DNA of 64,000 nucleotides from Solenopsis invicta (taxonomy: Eukaryota; Arthropoda; Insecta; Hymenoptera; Formicidae). Positions within the stretch are counted from its first letter, which is position 1; each line of letters begins with the position of its first letter. The notes below the pieces were generated by a model. That model saw only the letters and a program-made list of their open reading frames with translations, had not been told where the DNA came from and did no database searches. The translations under genes were made by a program, and so were the position numbers. The stretch is from positions 11,886,770-11,950,769 of the forward strand of contig NC_052669.1 of assembly GCF_016802725.1 (NCBI RefSeq), in the 5' to 3' direction. Shown piece by piece: positions 40,782-52,743 of this stretch.

Positions 40782-41993
40782 TCACAATAAATGTTCAAAA
40801 TAGCCTCCTGCGTCTTCCAAACATAATGCTACTCTGCGCATGAAACTTTGTCGCACATTATTCAGCATTGCTGGTGTTATTTTGCGACTAGCTGCTTGTA
40901 TCTTATTTATTAGATCTTCACGAGTGCGTGGTAATGTCTGATACACCTGATCTCGTATGTATCCCCATGCAAAAAAATCCATGGGTGTGAGATCAGGTGA
41001 TCGTGGTGGCCACTCGTGAAGATCACTATAGATTCCTATCCATCTTTGAGGATATCTATGATTTAAAATTTCCCGTGTCAGAAGTGCCGTGTGGGCTGGA
41101 TGTCCGTCTTGTTGGAAAATTATTTCATCTTGGGGGATATTTAATTGCTCATTAGCCAATAAATTTGGCAAAGTATTTTCCAAAAAGTTCACATAAACTT
41201 CCGCTGTAATATTAATATTTTCCGGGAAAAAATGTGGCCCGATGACTACGTTGTCCACGATTCCCATCCAAACGTTTACATTAAAATGTCCCTGAATATT
41301 CGTTTCCTTGCGACAATGCGGATTTTGTTCTGCGTAGTGATGCTCATTGTGACGGTTAATACGACCATCACTTCGGAACGTACACTCATCCGTCCACAAG
41401 ATTCTTCTTAAAAAAATGTCGTGTGCAACATTGTCTATGTCAACCTGTACGATAAAAATATATAATAATACAGTTGAATTTTTTACAGTTTTAAATTATT
41501 ACTATTTTTTCAAATTATAGAAATTTTAATTTTTCTGTTTATTATCTACATAAATGCTTACTTGATCTGAGATCCAATCGCAAAATCTTTCGCGACGAGG
41601 TAAATCTTGTGGAAACAATTTTTGTGTTGTATGGCGTTTATAAGGATGCCATTCCAGATTTTTTTTAATTATTCTGTGCACCCTGGTTTGCGTAATATTC
41701 AAATCACGTGCAACAGCTCGAGTGCTAGTGTGTGGATTTGCTGACACAGCCTCCCTTACTTGGTCAATCATTTGTTCGTCGCGTTGACGTACGTTTCTTG
41801 GACGTGTTGACTCATGTAAAGTGCCAGACTGGCAAAGTCGACGATATAGACTGCCGAATAGAGAAGGTGACGGGTGCCGTTTATCGGGATATCGAATCGC
41901 GTATAAAGCTGCCGCTCTTCTTTCACTTTGATGGCATTCTCCATAAATAAGCAGCATGTTCGCTAACTCTTCGTTACTGTATCGAGGAGGCAT
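40782..41993 (-). CDS. transposase of the inverted-dimer element, spliced, 364 aa
   Basis: Proposed as join(41993..41562, 41444..40782). Exon 1 starts MPPRYSNEELANMLLIYGEC and holds the DNA-binding region (TRAVARDLNITQTRVHRIIK). The 117-bp intron (41561-41445) has GTAAGC and TCGTACAG ends, and removal gives ISDQ followed by VDIDNVAHDIFL in frame. Exon 2 has the catalytic residues: D in WTDECTFRSDG, D in IIFQQDGHPAHTA and D in WPPRSPDLTPMDFFAWG, with 42 residues between the last two. There is no stop or frameshift. It is related to the transposase at 28243-29307. Confidence 0.85.
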
Positions 41994-42239
41994 TGTTGGT
42001 TGCACTATATGTCACGCTACACAATTTTTCTCTAGCCAACAACTTCTCTCTGGCCACAGCTCGATTGTCTTTTGTCAGATTCGCATTTATTTTAAAGTGG
42101 GAGGAGGCTACACGTTCTTCTCTTCCCGCGTTAAAATAAATGCAAATATGAGACAAATCAGCATTGTTTCATTCTGACTTTCTTTCAAAAAATACATAAC
42201 GTAAAAAGTAACATTAGTAATGCAGTCAATAATACCGCG

Positions 42240-43504
42240 TTCTCGTTACAGTCGAAGAGTTAGCAAATATGTTACTCATTTATGAAGAATGTCATAAAAA
42301 TAAAAAGAGAACGACAGTTCTATACGCTAATCATAAGTGACAATCCTGATAAGTGACAATCAATACATGAATTTTTCACTATTTTATATAGTCGATTTTG
42401 CCAACATAGAGCTCTTTACGAGTCAACGCGTCTACGAAATGTACTAATGCGAAGAAATGATCGATCAAGTAAAACTGGCTCTTTCAACAAATCCGCATAT
42501 TACTATCAGATGTATTAAGCACAATATAGAATGTACGTACATCCTATCAAGCTGCATAATTATTTAAAAAATTTGAAAAAAAGTTTTTTTTAATTGACAC
42601 AGGATGCAAAAATTGTTTCTCCAAAATTACCTCGTGGAGAAAAATTTTGCGATTAAATTTTAAACGATATAAGATTAATATAATATTTTAATAATTTATT
42701 ATTTTTATAGCGTGCAAATTACATTTCATAATGCCTGCAAGATAAAAAAATGTTTACTTAAATAATAAATAGAAAAATAATAATTTCTTACAATTTAACA
42801 AAACAGTAGATAATATAAAAAAAAACAATTGTATTATTCAATATTTTTACCATAAATTGACATAGACAATTCGAATAATAACTTTTAAGAAGAATCTTCT
42901 TGTGGACGGATGAAATGATGATCGTATTAATCGTCGAACACTTTTATACGGAAGAGAATCACCTTTGCCTGAAAGAAACGCCTTATATGAAATGTTCAGA
43001 GACAATATAATACTAATGTTTAAATGATTGAAAAAAATTTAATTGTGAGACCAAACTTTTTTCTGAAAATATTAATTTTACAGTAAAGTTTATGCGGAAT
43101 TTCTGGAAAACACTTTGCAAAATTTATTAAACAACGTTCAATTGAATATCTCCTAAAATAAAATTATCTTCTAGCAAAACGGCTATCCAGCCCATACGGC
43201 ACTTCTACACCGGGAGTTTTAAAAAAACTCACAGATATTCATATGGATAGGGATCCATAGCGATCTTAACGAGTAGTCACCACGATCACCTGATCTCACA
43301 CCTATGGATTTTTTTGCATGGGGATACATACGAGATCAGGTGTATCAGACATTACCACGCACTCGTGAAGATCTAATAAATAAGATACAAGCAGCTAGTT
43401 GCAAAATAACACCAGCAATGCTGAATAATGTGCGACAAAGTTTCATGCGCAGAGTAGCATTATGTTTGGAAGACGCAGGAGGCTATTTTGAACATTTATT
43501 GTGA
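42240..43504 (+). pseudogene. decayed second transposase copy of the inverted dimer
   Basis: From CGTTACAGTCGAAGAGTTAG (42244) the sequence follows exon 1 of the minus-strand gene with frameshifts and stops; FQQ-, HP-AHTA- and WIG-like parts are traceable near 43170-43260. The last 66 codons (MDFFAWGYIRDQVYQTLPRT onwards, 43304-43504) are almost identical to the intact gene, unlike the rest. Confidence 0.82.
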
Positions 43505-44175
43505 AAATTAATAGTTTAATAAATTGTTTTCATTAAAATTTAAAAAAAGTTTTTGATTGAAATACTTCCTCGTGCCCTTAATATTTTTATCTCGCATCTT
43601 AGAAATAAACAATATCATCTTCTATCAATTATAAATTATCATTGGCGATATTTATAGAACATTCCGAACATTCAAGGATGTGAATAGCAAATTAATTTTG
43701 CTAGCAATCTTTTGCAATTTAAAAATTTTATCAAAATTGAAAACGCTAATAAGCGCGAAAAGTAAAGAAGAGAAAAGAAAAGTTTTATTGTTTATCTTTT
43801 TTTAATGTGATAACACTTTAAAATTTAATTTTTTATCTTTATTTATTGTTTTATTTGTTGTTTTCTCCTTTTATATAATAATTGCAGTGATTGCAAGTCC
43901 GTCATAAAATTGATAAATTGATAAAAATGCGCGCGATCCACTCGATCGATAACGATTATACCGGTATATGTGTATGCCGTCGTTACCTACTGACCCTGCC
44001 TGCCCCTGGCTCCTGCCGTATGCAACCATTTGTGCGTCCTGTATGTATCTGCATCACCCTGTACAGTCGATGGACGATTGTACTGTTAAGGAATGTAGAG
44101 ATTCAGCGGAAAATTTAGTAATGTCGCCCGATCTTAGTTTGCTAAATGCGGATGAATAATTATGGATGAATTAAA

Positions 44176-46510
44176 TTAATATACTCAGCAAACATAATAG
44201 TCATATAACTTGTGTATATCACGTTATATAACGAATTTTTACATTCTAGCAATATTGTAGTTATGTAAAATTGAATTGTTGAAATTACAACACCATCCCA
44301 CACAACACGCGTGACTGTTAGTCGACTAGTAGCCGACTTTTCTCAGTTGACTTAAAGGCGACTTTCAATAGTTGACTATAACTCGACAGCAATTAACTGT
44401 TTGTTGACTATTTGTCGATTTTTGAAAGTCGACAAATGGTTAATAAATAGTCGACTGAAATATAACTCAAAGTCGACGAAAACTTTGTTCTTTTTATGAC
44501 AAAAGATCTTATACTCTTTTAAGTTATTTATATCTTTTCGACAAAGCGAAAAGATATAAATGATAGATATTTTATCTAGCCAAAAAGACAATATAAAAAG
44601 AAATCTTAGTTTTAATTTGCTCGTAGCTCGTTAGCGTCCCTTACGGAAATGAACTATTGGAAAGCTAATAATCACTATTGACTTACAATAGTGATTATTC
44701 ATTCTCTAATAGTGATTATGTAGCATCTAATAATTGGGTTATTCGCAATAATCATTTCCTAATAGTTTTTGAATGAGTGATTATTGATTTCATAATGAGA
44801 TTATTTGCAATAATCATTCCCCAATAGTTCTTTTATGAAATGATTATTGATTTCATAATCAGGTTATTTGCAATAATCACCAGCACAGTACTTTTAATAG
44901 TTAATATATAAATGATTATTAGTCGACTATTCACAATAAACCCAATAAGAACTGGATTGTTTTATACGTTTATTAAACGCAAGTATGGTATAAAACAGGT
45001 ATAGATATGTGGCAGATACGTATATAGGTAAAACGGTTTTTATACGTTAGTGCAATATATAGTACGTTTATAATAATCGTTCTTATCACATATATATAAT
45101 ACGGAACGTATTTTATACGTTGAAAAATGGTTTATAAAATGCCAGAAATATTTATAACACGTATAAAAATACTATCAAATACAATTATATACTAATTAAA
45201 TAAACATTTCTTAAATACGTTTATGATTTGTAAAAGTTGTCCCTTTAAATAACCTATCAAAAATAGAATTTAATATCCAGGTATAATATACTTTTTAATG
45301 TAAATATGTTAATAAAAGTTTAAACGTAAATTATATTTATATGTTTTCATTGCAGCAATATTTAAACGAATAATAAACGTATTTTATACACATTCGGTAT
45401 AGTTAATTAAAGGTTTATTGAAAACGTATATTATTTATGAAATGAAAAACATTTATAAATCATTTTAGAAATATCGAATATGGTTAAAATCCAAGACATT
45501 CAATTATTAATAGTTATTTTACACGTAAAAACATATTACGGTGCTCTCAAAAATCGAGCGATTTGCTTTGGTTTTGAATCTCAAACATAGACTTTGTACT
45601 ATGTCTATGGTCTCAAAGCTTTTTCGCGACGCCAGTCTTCGCGTCTTCACGGCTTGCGCGGCTTCCACTAGGTGGCCACGCCGCGGAAGATTTTCCCGTG
45701 AGTCGAGTGCGGCCACAAGCATTATATCTAGGCGCTACCGCGACTGTTTTTCTAAATCGCACTTCAGTAAAACTTTTGGGAATTAATTGTTGTAATCTCG
45801 AGACGAAATTCGCTTTCGTTCTTTTCAAATGTGATGTGTATGTGGTTCGCTGTTCCACATAAAATTTTATATTTTTACGTGTAAATAACAATTTGTATTG
45901 TTATTAAATCTTGTATATAAATGTTTAATTCAAATTTAATCTTTATTTAATCCTTTTGAACCAAAAGGAAGAAATATTTTTTTGGAAACTATAATTTATT
46001 ACGTTTAAATTATTGATTTATCAATCGTATTTTATACGACTATATAAATTGTAGTGACTAATAGTCGACAAATAGTCGACTCACAGTCAACTTATTGTCA
46101 ACTTGAAAAGTCGACTGACAGTCAACTACTTTTGGGACATTCGTCTACTATCAGTCGACTCACAGTCGACTGACAGATTGACTTAAACTCTTGCCTTTTA
46201 TAGTCAGCTTAAAGTCGGCTCATAGTCGACTTCGTGTTGTGTGGGATAACTTATAACAGTCATATAACTGCCGTTTATCAGGTTTATATAAAAAACATTT
46301 TATTTTAATAATATAACTGTTATAAAACTGAATTATTAATACGACTCCTGTATAACAAATATGATACAACTGTTATGTAACTGTTATTTTTCTTATGAGT
46401 GGGAAATTACAACTAACATGGACATTACATGTAACGCGCATGTTACATTGCGCGTTACTTTCGATTTTATTCTATTAACATTGCTGTTATGCAACTGTGT
46501 TTACTGGGTA
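44176..46510. repeat. nested foldbacks with GTCGACT-type inner repeats
   Basis: The outer ends are CTCAGCAAACATAATAGTCA (44188) and TGTGTTTACTGGGTA (46496-46510). Inside, TCCCACACAACACG (about 44294) and CGTGTTGTGTGGGA (about 46234) form a second pair, with many GTCGACT motifs next to each end. The part 44640-45540 is AT-rich, with TAATAATCA-type and TATACGTTTAT-type repeats and no gene. Confidence 0.7.
45645..45920. repeat. GC-rich dispersed repeat, copy 1
   Basis: Contains CCACGCCGCGG, GAGTGCGGCCAC, ATATCTAGGCGC and ACATAAAATTTTATATTTTTA in the same order as at 51935-52225 and 54605-54905. It stands out from AT-rich flanks. No conserved frame was found among the three copies. Confidence 0.8.
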
Positions 46511-46732
46511 TTATTATACGCGAATATTTTGTTTTGGCTCTTTATTGCCACTACTTTATTAAAAAATTATGATATTGCAATGTTTCCAGATTATTACTGG
46601 CATATGCAATGCGACGTTGCAGGCATATTGTTAATTTATGTTTCTACAATGTCTCCGTAATATTGCATTGCAATTTGCAACATTGCAACATTGCTGCAAT
46701 GTTGCTGGAATTTTCTGTGCTGTATGAGATGT

Positions 46733-47075
46733 CGCCATTTTTTGGAAGTCTCTAGATAACAGTTTCCATTAGCAGAAATACCTTTGTAATGATGATGATT
46801 TTCTGTGATATGCTTTCAAAGCTTTCCACGCATCTTTTACAGTTGTAATCTCTCTTACGTGCATCGATTAATTGTCGTCAACTAACAGTTATGGAATTGT
46901 GGAAACTACCTTTTAATCCTTCTGTAACCAACCCTCCGACGGATCTACGGATTGATCTTCATCTACATTACGCCATAAACTTTCTTTTGCTAATGAGAAA
47001 CTTTATTTTATACTCCCATTTATAATAGTTTTTATTGTTTAAAAGAGGTATGTTGAAACATATAGACTCAGTCAT
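46733..47075 (-). pseudogene. Copia gag N-terminal part
   Basis: From an ATG near 47075 the minus strand gives MTESICFNIPLLNNKNYYKW and EYKIKFLISKRKFMA, then stops. The pattern L-NxxNYxxWxxxxxxxL is the usual start of Copia gag. A GGTTATGAACTCAG stretch just before it, next to the LTR, resembles a Copia primer binding site. Confidence 0.72.
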
Positions 47076-47112
47076 CTTTTGTATGTATTAGAATACTGAG
47101 TTCATAACCTAT

Positions 47113-47401
47113 TGAAATATAATCAGTGGAGTTCGGAGCGATCGTTAGTCTTCGATTGATAATATCAGGATATGAGATTAATAAGCGTTGTTAACTTGAC
47201 TTGAGAAATAGTATTTATTCAATGTTTATCAATCGACTGTATTTTACTTAATTGACAATGGTAATTATTCTCTGCACTTATTACGTGAATCGTGGTGGAG
47301 ATTGATTAGAGATACGCATGTGTTACAATTTGTCATTAGATTGATCAAACTGTCGATCATTTAATCTAGTCCGTCGGTAACTTAGGGATTGATCCATGAC
47401 A
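47113..47401 (-). repeat. 5' LTR of the Copia element
   Basis: 289 bp, TGAAATATAATCAG...GATCCATGACA on the plus strand, similar to 35221-35352. Its last 33 bp and the following flank are duplicated in tandem at about 47615-47800. Confidence 0.8.
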
Positions 47402-47800
47402 ACGCTGATGTCGATATTCCAACATTATCATTTGAATTTTATTTGTTAAAAGTAGTACAGCAGTTATTTCAAACAATACATCAATATGTATATTCTCTTT
47501 ATAATTGGCGCAATTTAAAGATTTTATACATTTTTTTGGAAAAATATATTTAGGTTAGATTAAATTTAAGATATTTATTTTTAAGTAAATACAGCAGTTA
47601 TTTTAAAAAGCAATATATTCATTTAATCTAGTCCGTCGGTAACTTAGGGATTGATCCATGACAACGCTGATGTCGATATTCCAACATTATCATTTGAATT
47701 TTATTTGTTAAAAGTAATACAGCAGTTATTTCAAACAATACATCAATATGTATATTCTTTTTATAATTGGCGCAATTTAAAGATTTCATACATTTTTTTT
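47369..47800. repeat. tandem duplication of LTR end plus flank, period about 246 bp
   Basis: ATTTAATCTAGTCCGTCGGT...CATCAATATGTATATTCT...GGCGCAATTTAAAGATTT occurs at 47369 and again at about 47615, almost unchanged. Confidence 0.9.
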
Positions 47801-47945
47801 TTTTTAATACGGTTTGGTTTTTAATACGGTTAGATAAAATTTTAGATATTTATTTTTAAGTAATTACGACTTGGGTTGAAATAGGAAGATTTTTCAATGA
47901 TAATACAGAGATAGTTTTAAGTTTTGTATAGAAACTGAAGAGAGT

Positions 47946-48865
47946 AGGGGAAGGTAGGGTTATTGTACGCAATGGGTAATTGTACACTTTGTGGTTTGGC
48001 ATCTTCCCGATGAATAGAGATTATATCACGAGGATATTTGAAGGCTGAAGGTATTTTTTAAATATATAACCATACGTTATATTATTTAAAAACGTAGTTA
48101 ATTGAAAAAATAAGAAAAAGTTAAATCATGATTTTTGTTGCGATTTCGGCGTTTAGGAAGTAAAGCAATAAGTCCGTATTTTTAATTTATTTTTTTAATT
48201 ATGTGATACCTAACAAAAGTACGTTTTTTTGTGCGTTTTTTGAGCTATTGTTTATTAAATTTCATTAAATAGTGATTAAATAATTGTTTTTTTATCAAAT
48301 CAAATCCGCAGTGGACAATTTTACATCGATCTTGAAAGGTGTGAGACCACGTGAGACCAACTATAGTGCCACTAGTACAGTGTAGTGCAGCTAAAAGAAT
48401 GGGCTATAACCTCATTTTTGCTCCACGAACATTTATCCAACCGCGCGTACAGTCACCAGCATTATAGTTGCAACACTTTTCTTTCGATGCGTTTCTGAAC
48501 GCGCAACTGTAACGAGAGCTGAGAACGTGATTGGTTCTTACTTGTGGATTCAACCAATTACGTTTGCCGCTTAATGAACAAGGTTACATTCCAAAAACTA
48601 TCGAAGAAAAAGTGTCGCAATTATAATGCAGGTGACTGTGTACAATTACCCAAGTCCCAAGAAATTTTTTTGTTTATCTATTTGCCTCTTTTTGCTGATT
48701 ATAGCATTACCAAATGAAAAATTGTTCAATATGACAATACATAATGATAAAAAAATGTTTAAGGTTTGTATTTCTGTACTCATATCGATTTCAACTTCAA
48801 AAATCAATTCACTGCGATAAATTTCCTTAGATGCGTGCAATTTACCTACTTTTCCCTACCACGTG
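47946..48865. repeat. foldback MITE with a second MITE inside
   Basis: Outer ends are GTAGGGGAAGGTAGGG (47946) and CCTACTTTTCCCTAC (about 48846-48860), with GGGTAATTGTACA and TGTACAATTACCC further in. The element at 48450-48638 is nested within it. No gene is seen. Confidence 0.75.
48450..48638. repeat. small Tc1-type MITE
   Basis: Ends CAGTCACCAGCATTATAGTTG and AATTATAATGCAGGTGACTG, then an AACACTTTTCTTTCGAT-type subterminal block on both sides. A relative is at 57227-57416. Confidence 0.8.
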
Positions 48866-48897
48866 AGTTAGAATAGGAAAATTTTTTAATGAAGATA

Positions 48898-50218
48898 CGA
48901 GGTGTGTTCAAAAAGTATCGCGAATTTTGTGCTTTTTCAAAAATTATTTATTTATTCATGAATATCTATTTTGTCCCCTTCAAAGTAATCCCCATGAGAT
49001 ATTATACACTTGTGCCAACGGTTTTTCCAATCTTCGAAGCACTTCAAAAAATCATTTTTTTTTATCTTGTTCAGCTCCTCCTTCGATGCCGTCTTTATCT
49101 CGTCAAGCGTAGCGTAACGTCGTCCTTTCATGGGCCTCTTCAGTTTAGGGAACAAGAAAAAGTCACAGGGGGCCAGATCTGGGGAATACGGTGGCTGCGG
49201 CATCATTAGTGTGTTGTTTTTGGCCAAAAAGTCGCGCACAAGCAACGATGTGTGAGCAGGGGCGTTATCGTGGTGCAAAAGCCAATTTTTGTTCTTCCAC
49301 AAATCCGGGCGTTTCTGGCGGATTGCTTCGCGCAAATTGCGCATAACTTGCAGGTAATATTCCTTATTGACCGTTCTACCCTGTGGCAAGAACTCATGAT
49401 GCACCACGCCCCTGCAATCGAAGAAAACTGTCAGCAAAACTTTCACATTCGACCGAACTTGGCGCGCTTTTTTCGGTCTTGGTTCGTGCGGCAGCTTCCA
49501 TTGAGATGATTGAGCTTTGGTTTCCACGTCATAACCATAAACCCACGATTCGTCACCAGTTATGACCCTCTGGAGCAAATTTGGGTCGTCGCGGACAGAG
49601 TCCAACATCTCATTAGCAATGTTCATGCGATGCTGTTTTTGGTCGCAATTGAGCAATTTTGGTACGAATTTCGCGGCGACCCGTCTCATGCCCAAATCAT
49701 TGATAAAAATCGAATGGCACGAGCCAATCGATATGTTTAGGTCCTCAGCAACTTCTCTAACGGTGATTCAACGATTGGCCAATACCATTTTCTCCACTTC
49801 ATTAATTTTTTCGTCTGTTGGTGAAGTGCTCGGGCGTCCGGCACGCTCTTCGTCGTTCACATCTTCTCGGCCTTCTGAGAACATTTTGTACCACCGATAA
49901 ACGTTGCTTCGGTCCAAGGTAGCTTCTCCGTATGCCACAGTCAACATTCGGAATGCATCCGCGCACTTAATTTCGTTTTTCACACAAAATTTGATACAGG
50001 TTCTTTGATCCATTTTTTTGAATAGGTAAAAATCGAAGACGATCCAAAACACGTGCAAGCAAAGCAGCTGTCAACAATTAAGTGAACATTCAAAATGGCC
50101 GAGCTTGTCGGCATAAGTGAGAGACATGAGTACCAACATAACGCCACAAAAAGATCGAAATTCGAATATACGTAACCGCGAAAATTCAAAATTCGCGATA
50201 CTTTTTGAACACACCTCG
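48898..50218 (-). mobile_element. mariner element, near complete
   Basis: 32-bp inverted repeats CGAGGTGTGTTCAAAAAGTA (continuing TCGCGAATTTTG) are identical at both ends, and TA flanks both sides (48896-48897 and 50219-50220). It is 1321 bp, the normal mariner size. It is inserted in the right arm of the large foldback, where the matching arm shows the uninterrupted TA. Confidence 0.95.
48952..50013 (-). pseudogene. mariner transposase with one premature stop
   Basis: 353 codons from ATG 50013 are open except for a single TGA at 49770-49768, where related copies have Arg (CGA to TGA). The helix-turn-helix part (KCADAFRMLTVAYGEATLDR), the linker WVYGYDVETKAQSSQW and the DD34D core are complete: D in ITGDESWVYG, D in LLHHDNAPAHTS, and D in PPYSPDLAPCDFFLFPKLK. 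The subfamily looks like irritans. Only this stop separates it from an open frame, so loss was recent. Confidence 0.92.
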
Positions 50219-50324
50219 TACACAGATAGTATTACTTAGATTTTGTAGAAAGAATAAAAATTAAAAAGGTACATACACATACTTAGGGCCTTTTTTGTAC
50301 CTTTTTTTTGAAAAGGTATTTTAT

Positions 50325-50431
50325 AACTCGATAATTATAGCGAATACCGCAAAATAATATACGACTTTTTGTCTCTTTTCATCTTCTCTATGTTCTTAAA
50401 GCGGTAGGTTCTCCATTTCTCGGACACTTTG
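50325..50431. repeat. inverted copy of the 2854-2990 element end
   Basis: AACTCGATAATTATAGCGAATA...GCGGTAGGTTCTCCATTTCT...GGACAC mirrors 2854-2990. The next 200 bp (50432-50633) holds no gene. Confidence 0.75.
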
Positions 50432-51185
50432 TATATTGTTATTAAAGACAATGACTTAAGTTATAAAACGTTGCTTTCCAATTATAAGTGAGCCATTCTG
50501 CTAAGGATTTAAAACTGTACAAAACCAGTACGAAAAACAAGTAGAAAAACTAGAAAATATTATATAAAGAGCAAAGATGAAAGGTAACGTAAAATATTAG
50601 ATCTTATTCCTGTTAAAATACAATATATAAGAGCCCAGTGAGCATTATTGAAAGGAAGAGTTTTTTAAGAGTTTTTTTTGAAGATTTCATTAATTTTTCG
50701 TGAAAATGATATCAATAAGTTATCTTTGTACATGATTTAAATGACCTCTTTAAGAGAACTTTTTTAAGACATCATTAATTTCTCTTTAAAATGACATCAA
50801 TAAATTATCTTTTTCCAAGATGTCTTCCTGAACTAGCTCTTTATGATGTGATCTACAGATGTCTCTAGAGTCTCAGAAGGAAAAGCTCTTTAAGAGGACT
50901 TTGTAAAGATCTCATTAAGTTCTCTTAAAAATGATATATCTTTTTGCAAAACAGAACCTTTCACAAAAACTAACTTAGCTGGATCACCTATGTGGTGAAT
51001 ATTATTAGAGCATAAAAAGAATTACAGCGTTAATATTTTAACTGTGAAGAAAGATTTGTGGGAGTCAAGGAATTGGCAAAATAGAAAAGAGGAATAAGTT
51101 TTAAGTATATTAAAGATGTAGTTTAAAAATCAAATTGAACATATATTTGAAAAATTATAAACGATTATAAACGAAAGACTAGTGT

Positions 51186-51345
51186 TCGGGCAGTACTCAC
51201 GACGCAAGTTCTTTTTTATTCAAATCAGCCTTATTTTAAATATAACTTTTTATTTAGATATTACAAGTGTACGATTAGCTCAGTGTTAGCGTATTAGGTT
51301 GCTATTCCGAAATCATAGGTTCGAATCCCGTCGGCACCGATGCGA
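51186..51345 (+). repeat. repeat arm containing a tRNA-like sequence
   Basis: GATTAGCTCAGTGTTAGCGT resembles an A box and GGTTCGAATCCC a B box, with about 30 bp between. The acceptor stem does not pair well, so it is not a functional tRNA. The whole arm is present inverted at 55428-55575. Confidence 0.6.
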
Positions 51346-51934
51346 TTTTAAAAATTGTAATATAGTGGGTAATTGTAATTAGTGAAATAGGAATCTTATA
51401 TGCAATACAGAATTAAGTTATAAAAATAATAAGATTGTTGAAAAACTAAAAAAAATTAATTTTTATTGCACGTTATTTGCTAAAAGAGGAAATTTTTTTT
51501 TAGCATTAAGACGATTGTCTTATATCTAGTCTCTCATGCTTATTCGATATTCTTCTACATTTTAGAGTATCTTCTCAAGGCCGTATATAAGAGCCAAATC
51601 CTTCAGAATCAAGATGGTACCACTAAAAAATAAAATATTTGTTTTCAGTGTAAAAATTTTTAATAGCGTAAAAATTATAGCGTTTAAAGTAGCATTTTCT
51701 TGGCATTTAGAAGAAGTTAAAATACAGTGCTCCTTTAGATGACATTTATAAGAAGTCAGATTGTCGTATTCTTTTAGATGTCATATATATGATGTCTTTG
51801 TTTCCTCTAAAATCGACGCATTGGATAACATAATGATATCATTACGTTATCATTTTGATGGTGTTAGAAGACATTCACATCTTAAAAATGAATACTTTAA
51901 GAACTCTTTTTGATAACATATTGCTCACTGGGAA

Positions 51935-52225
51935 GTGAGTGCTCGCGCCATCGCTAGGCGACCACGCCGCGGGGAATCTTCTCGTGAGTTGAGTGCGGCC
52001 ACAGTCGTTATATCTAGACGCGATCGCACTCCGCTCCGCAATCAACTCTGTAGCTCATACTTCAATGAGCGTTTGGCAGCTACTTGTTGTAACCTCGAGA
52101 CGAATACTCGCTCTCATTCTTTTCACACGTGACGTATATGTGGAACGCTGATCTACATAAAATTTTATATTTTTAGATGTAAATAGCAATTTGTATTGTT
52201 ATCTAATTTTGTTCATAAATTTAAT
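51935..52225. repeat. GC-rich dispersed repeat, copy 2
   Basis: Same block order as at 45645-45920 (CGCCATCGCTAGGCGACCAC, GAGTGCGGCCACAG, ATATCTAGACGC). Confidence 0.8.
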
Positions 52226-52743
52226 GTTTAATTCAAATTTAATAAAACAAAATTTTTTTTTAACGAAAAGAATACAAGAAATACTTTTTGTAAACTGAAC
52301 ATTTATTACGTTTACATTAACGTATACTGTTTTAATAAATCTAATCTAAGTTTCGATTTTATTTTCAATTGGTTGTGAATATTGATTTCTGAAATGTTAT
52401 ATTTTGTAAGTTATATTTTTTTATAATAAAAAAAGTTATGTGTATATATTATTGAGTATATATTTTTTTAATGAAATGCGTACAATAAATGTAAATAAAA
52501 AAGTTTAATAGTAACATTTTCTTGAGGTTTAGAAAAAGTCAAAATGCAGTATTCTTTTAGATAACATTTATAAGAAGTCAGATTGCCGTATTCTTTTAGA
52601 TATATATGATGATTTTTTTCCTTTAAAATCGACGCATTGGATAACATAATGATATCATTATGTTATCATTCTGATAGTGTCAGAAGATGTCAACCTCTCA
52701 AACATGAATACTTTAAGAACTCTTTTTGATAACATTTTGCTCA

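Larger units (their letters stand above)
40225..44061. mobile_element. inverted-dimer IS630-type transposon with about 770-bp arms
   Basis: Ends CAGGGTGATGCAGATACATA and TATGTATCTGCATCACCCTG are flanked by TA. The outer arms (about 40225-41000 and 43285-44061) are nearly identical and both include the last 66 codons of the same transposase. The left half carries a complete spliced gene on the minus strand; the right half carries a decayed copy on the plus strand. The two genes are head to head around 42000-42240. Confidence 0.85.
39345..46730. repeat. foldback complex inserted in Copia gag
   Basis: ATACAGCACAGA (39355) with ATTGCAGCAACATT-type repeats is mirrored by TTTTCTGTGCTGTAT (near 46725). 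Gag sequence with GAGATGTC occurs on both sides (39347-39354 and 46725-46735). Inside lie a 5S-like piece, an inverted-dimer transposon and further foldbacks; the rest of 39360-40200 is AT-rich with no gene. Confidence 0.6.
35221..47401 (-). mobile_element. degraded Copia retrotransposon with nested insertions
   Basis: On the minus strand the 5' LTR is at 47401-47113, gag starts near 47075, pol runs to about 35520, and a shortened 3' LTR lies at 35352-35221. Both LTRs share TGAAATATAATYA and GAGATTAATAAGCGTTGTTA. The gag part is split by the 39345-46730 insertion. All coding parts are broken, so the element is dead. Confidence 0.82.
30805..50330. repeat. one foldback element inflated to 19.5 kb by nested insertions
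   Basis: Left arm pieces (30805-31214, 32151-32158 plus 33141-33190, 33753-33811, 34660 to about 34790) pair in inverse order with right arm pieces (about 34960-35220, 47425-47945, 48866-48897, 50219-50330). For example, TGGTACTATCTTTGTATCTT on the left matches AAGATA...TACACAGATAGTATTAC across the mariner on the right. Each insertion leaves the arm sequence colinear. The ancestral element would have been about 1.5 kb. Confidence 0.75.
50634..52743. repeat. foldback family with CCCAGTGAGCA ends and a direct duplication
   Basis: CCCAGTGAGCATTATTG at 50634 is mirrored at 51915-51932. The block 51680-51932 recurs directly at 52510-52743 (AAGTCAGATTGTCGTATTCT, ACATAATGATATCATT, ATTGCTCACT). Between the two lies the GC-rich repeat copy 2. 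No gene is seen. Confidence 0.75.

Noticed and set aside
51265..51343. Functional tRNA gene
   Set aside because: A- and B-box-like motifs are present but the acceptor and D stems do not pair, and the sequence is duplicated inverted within a repeat.
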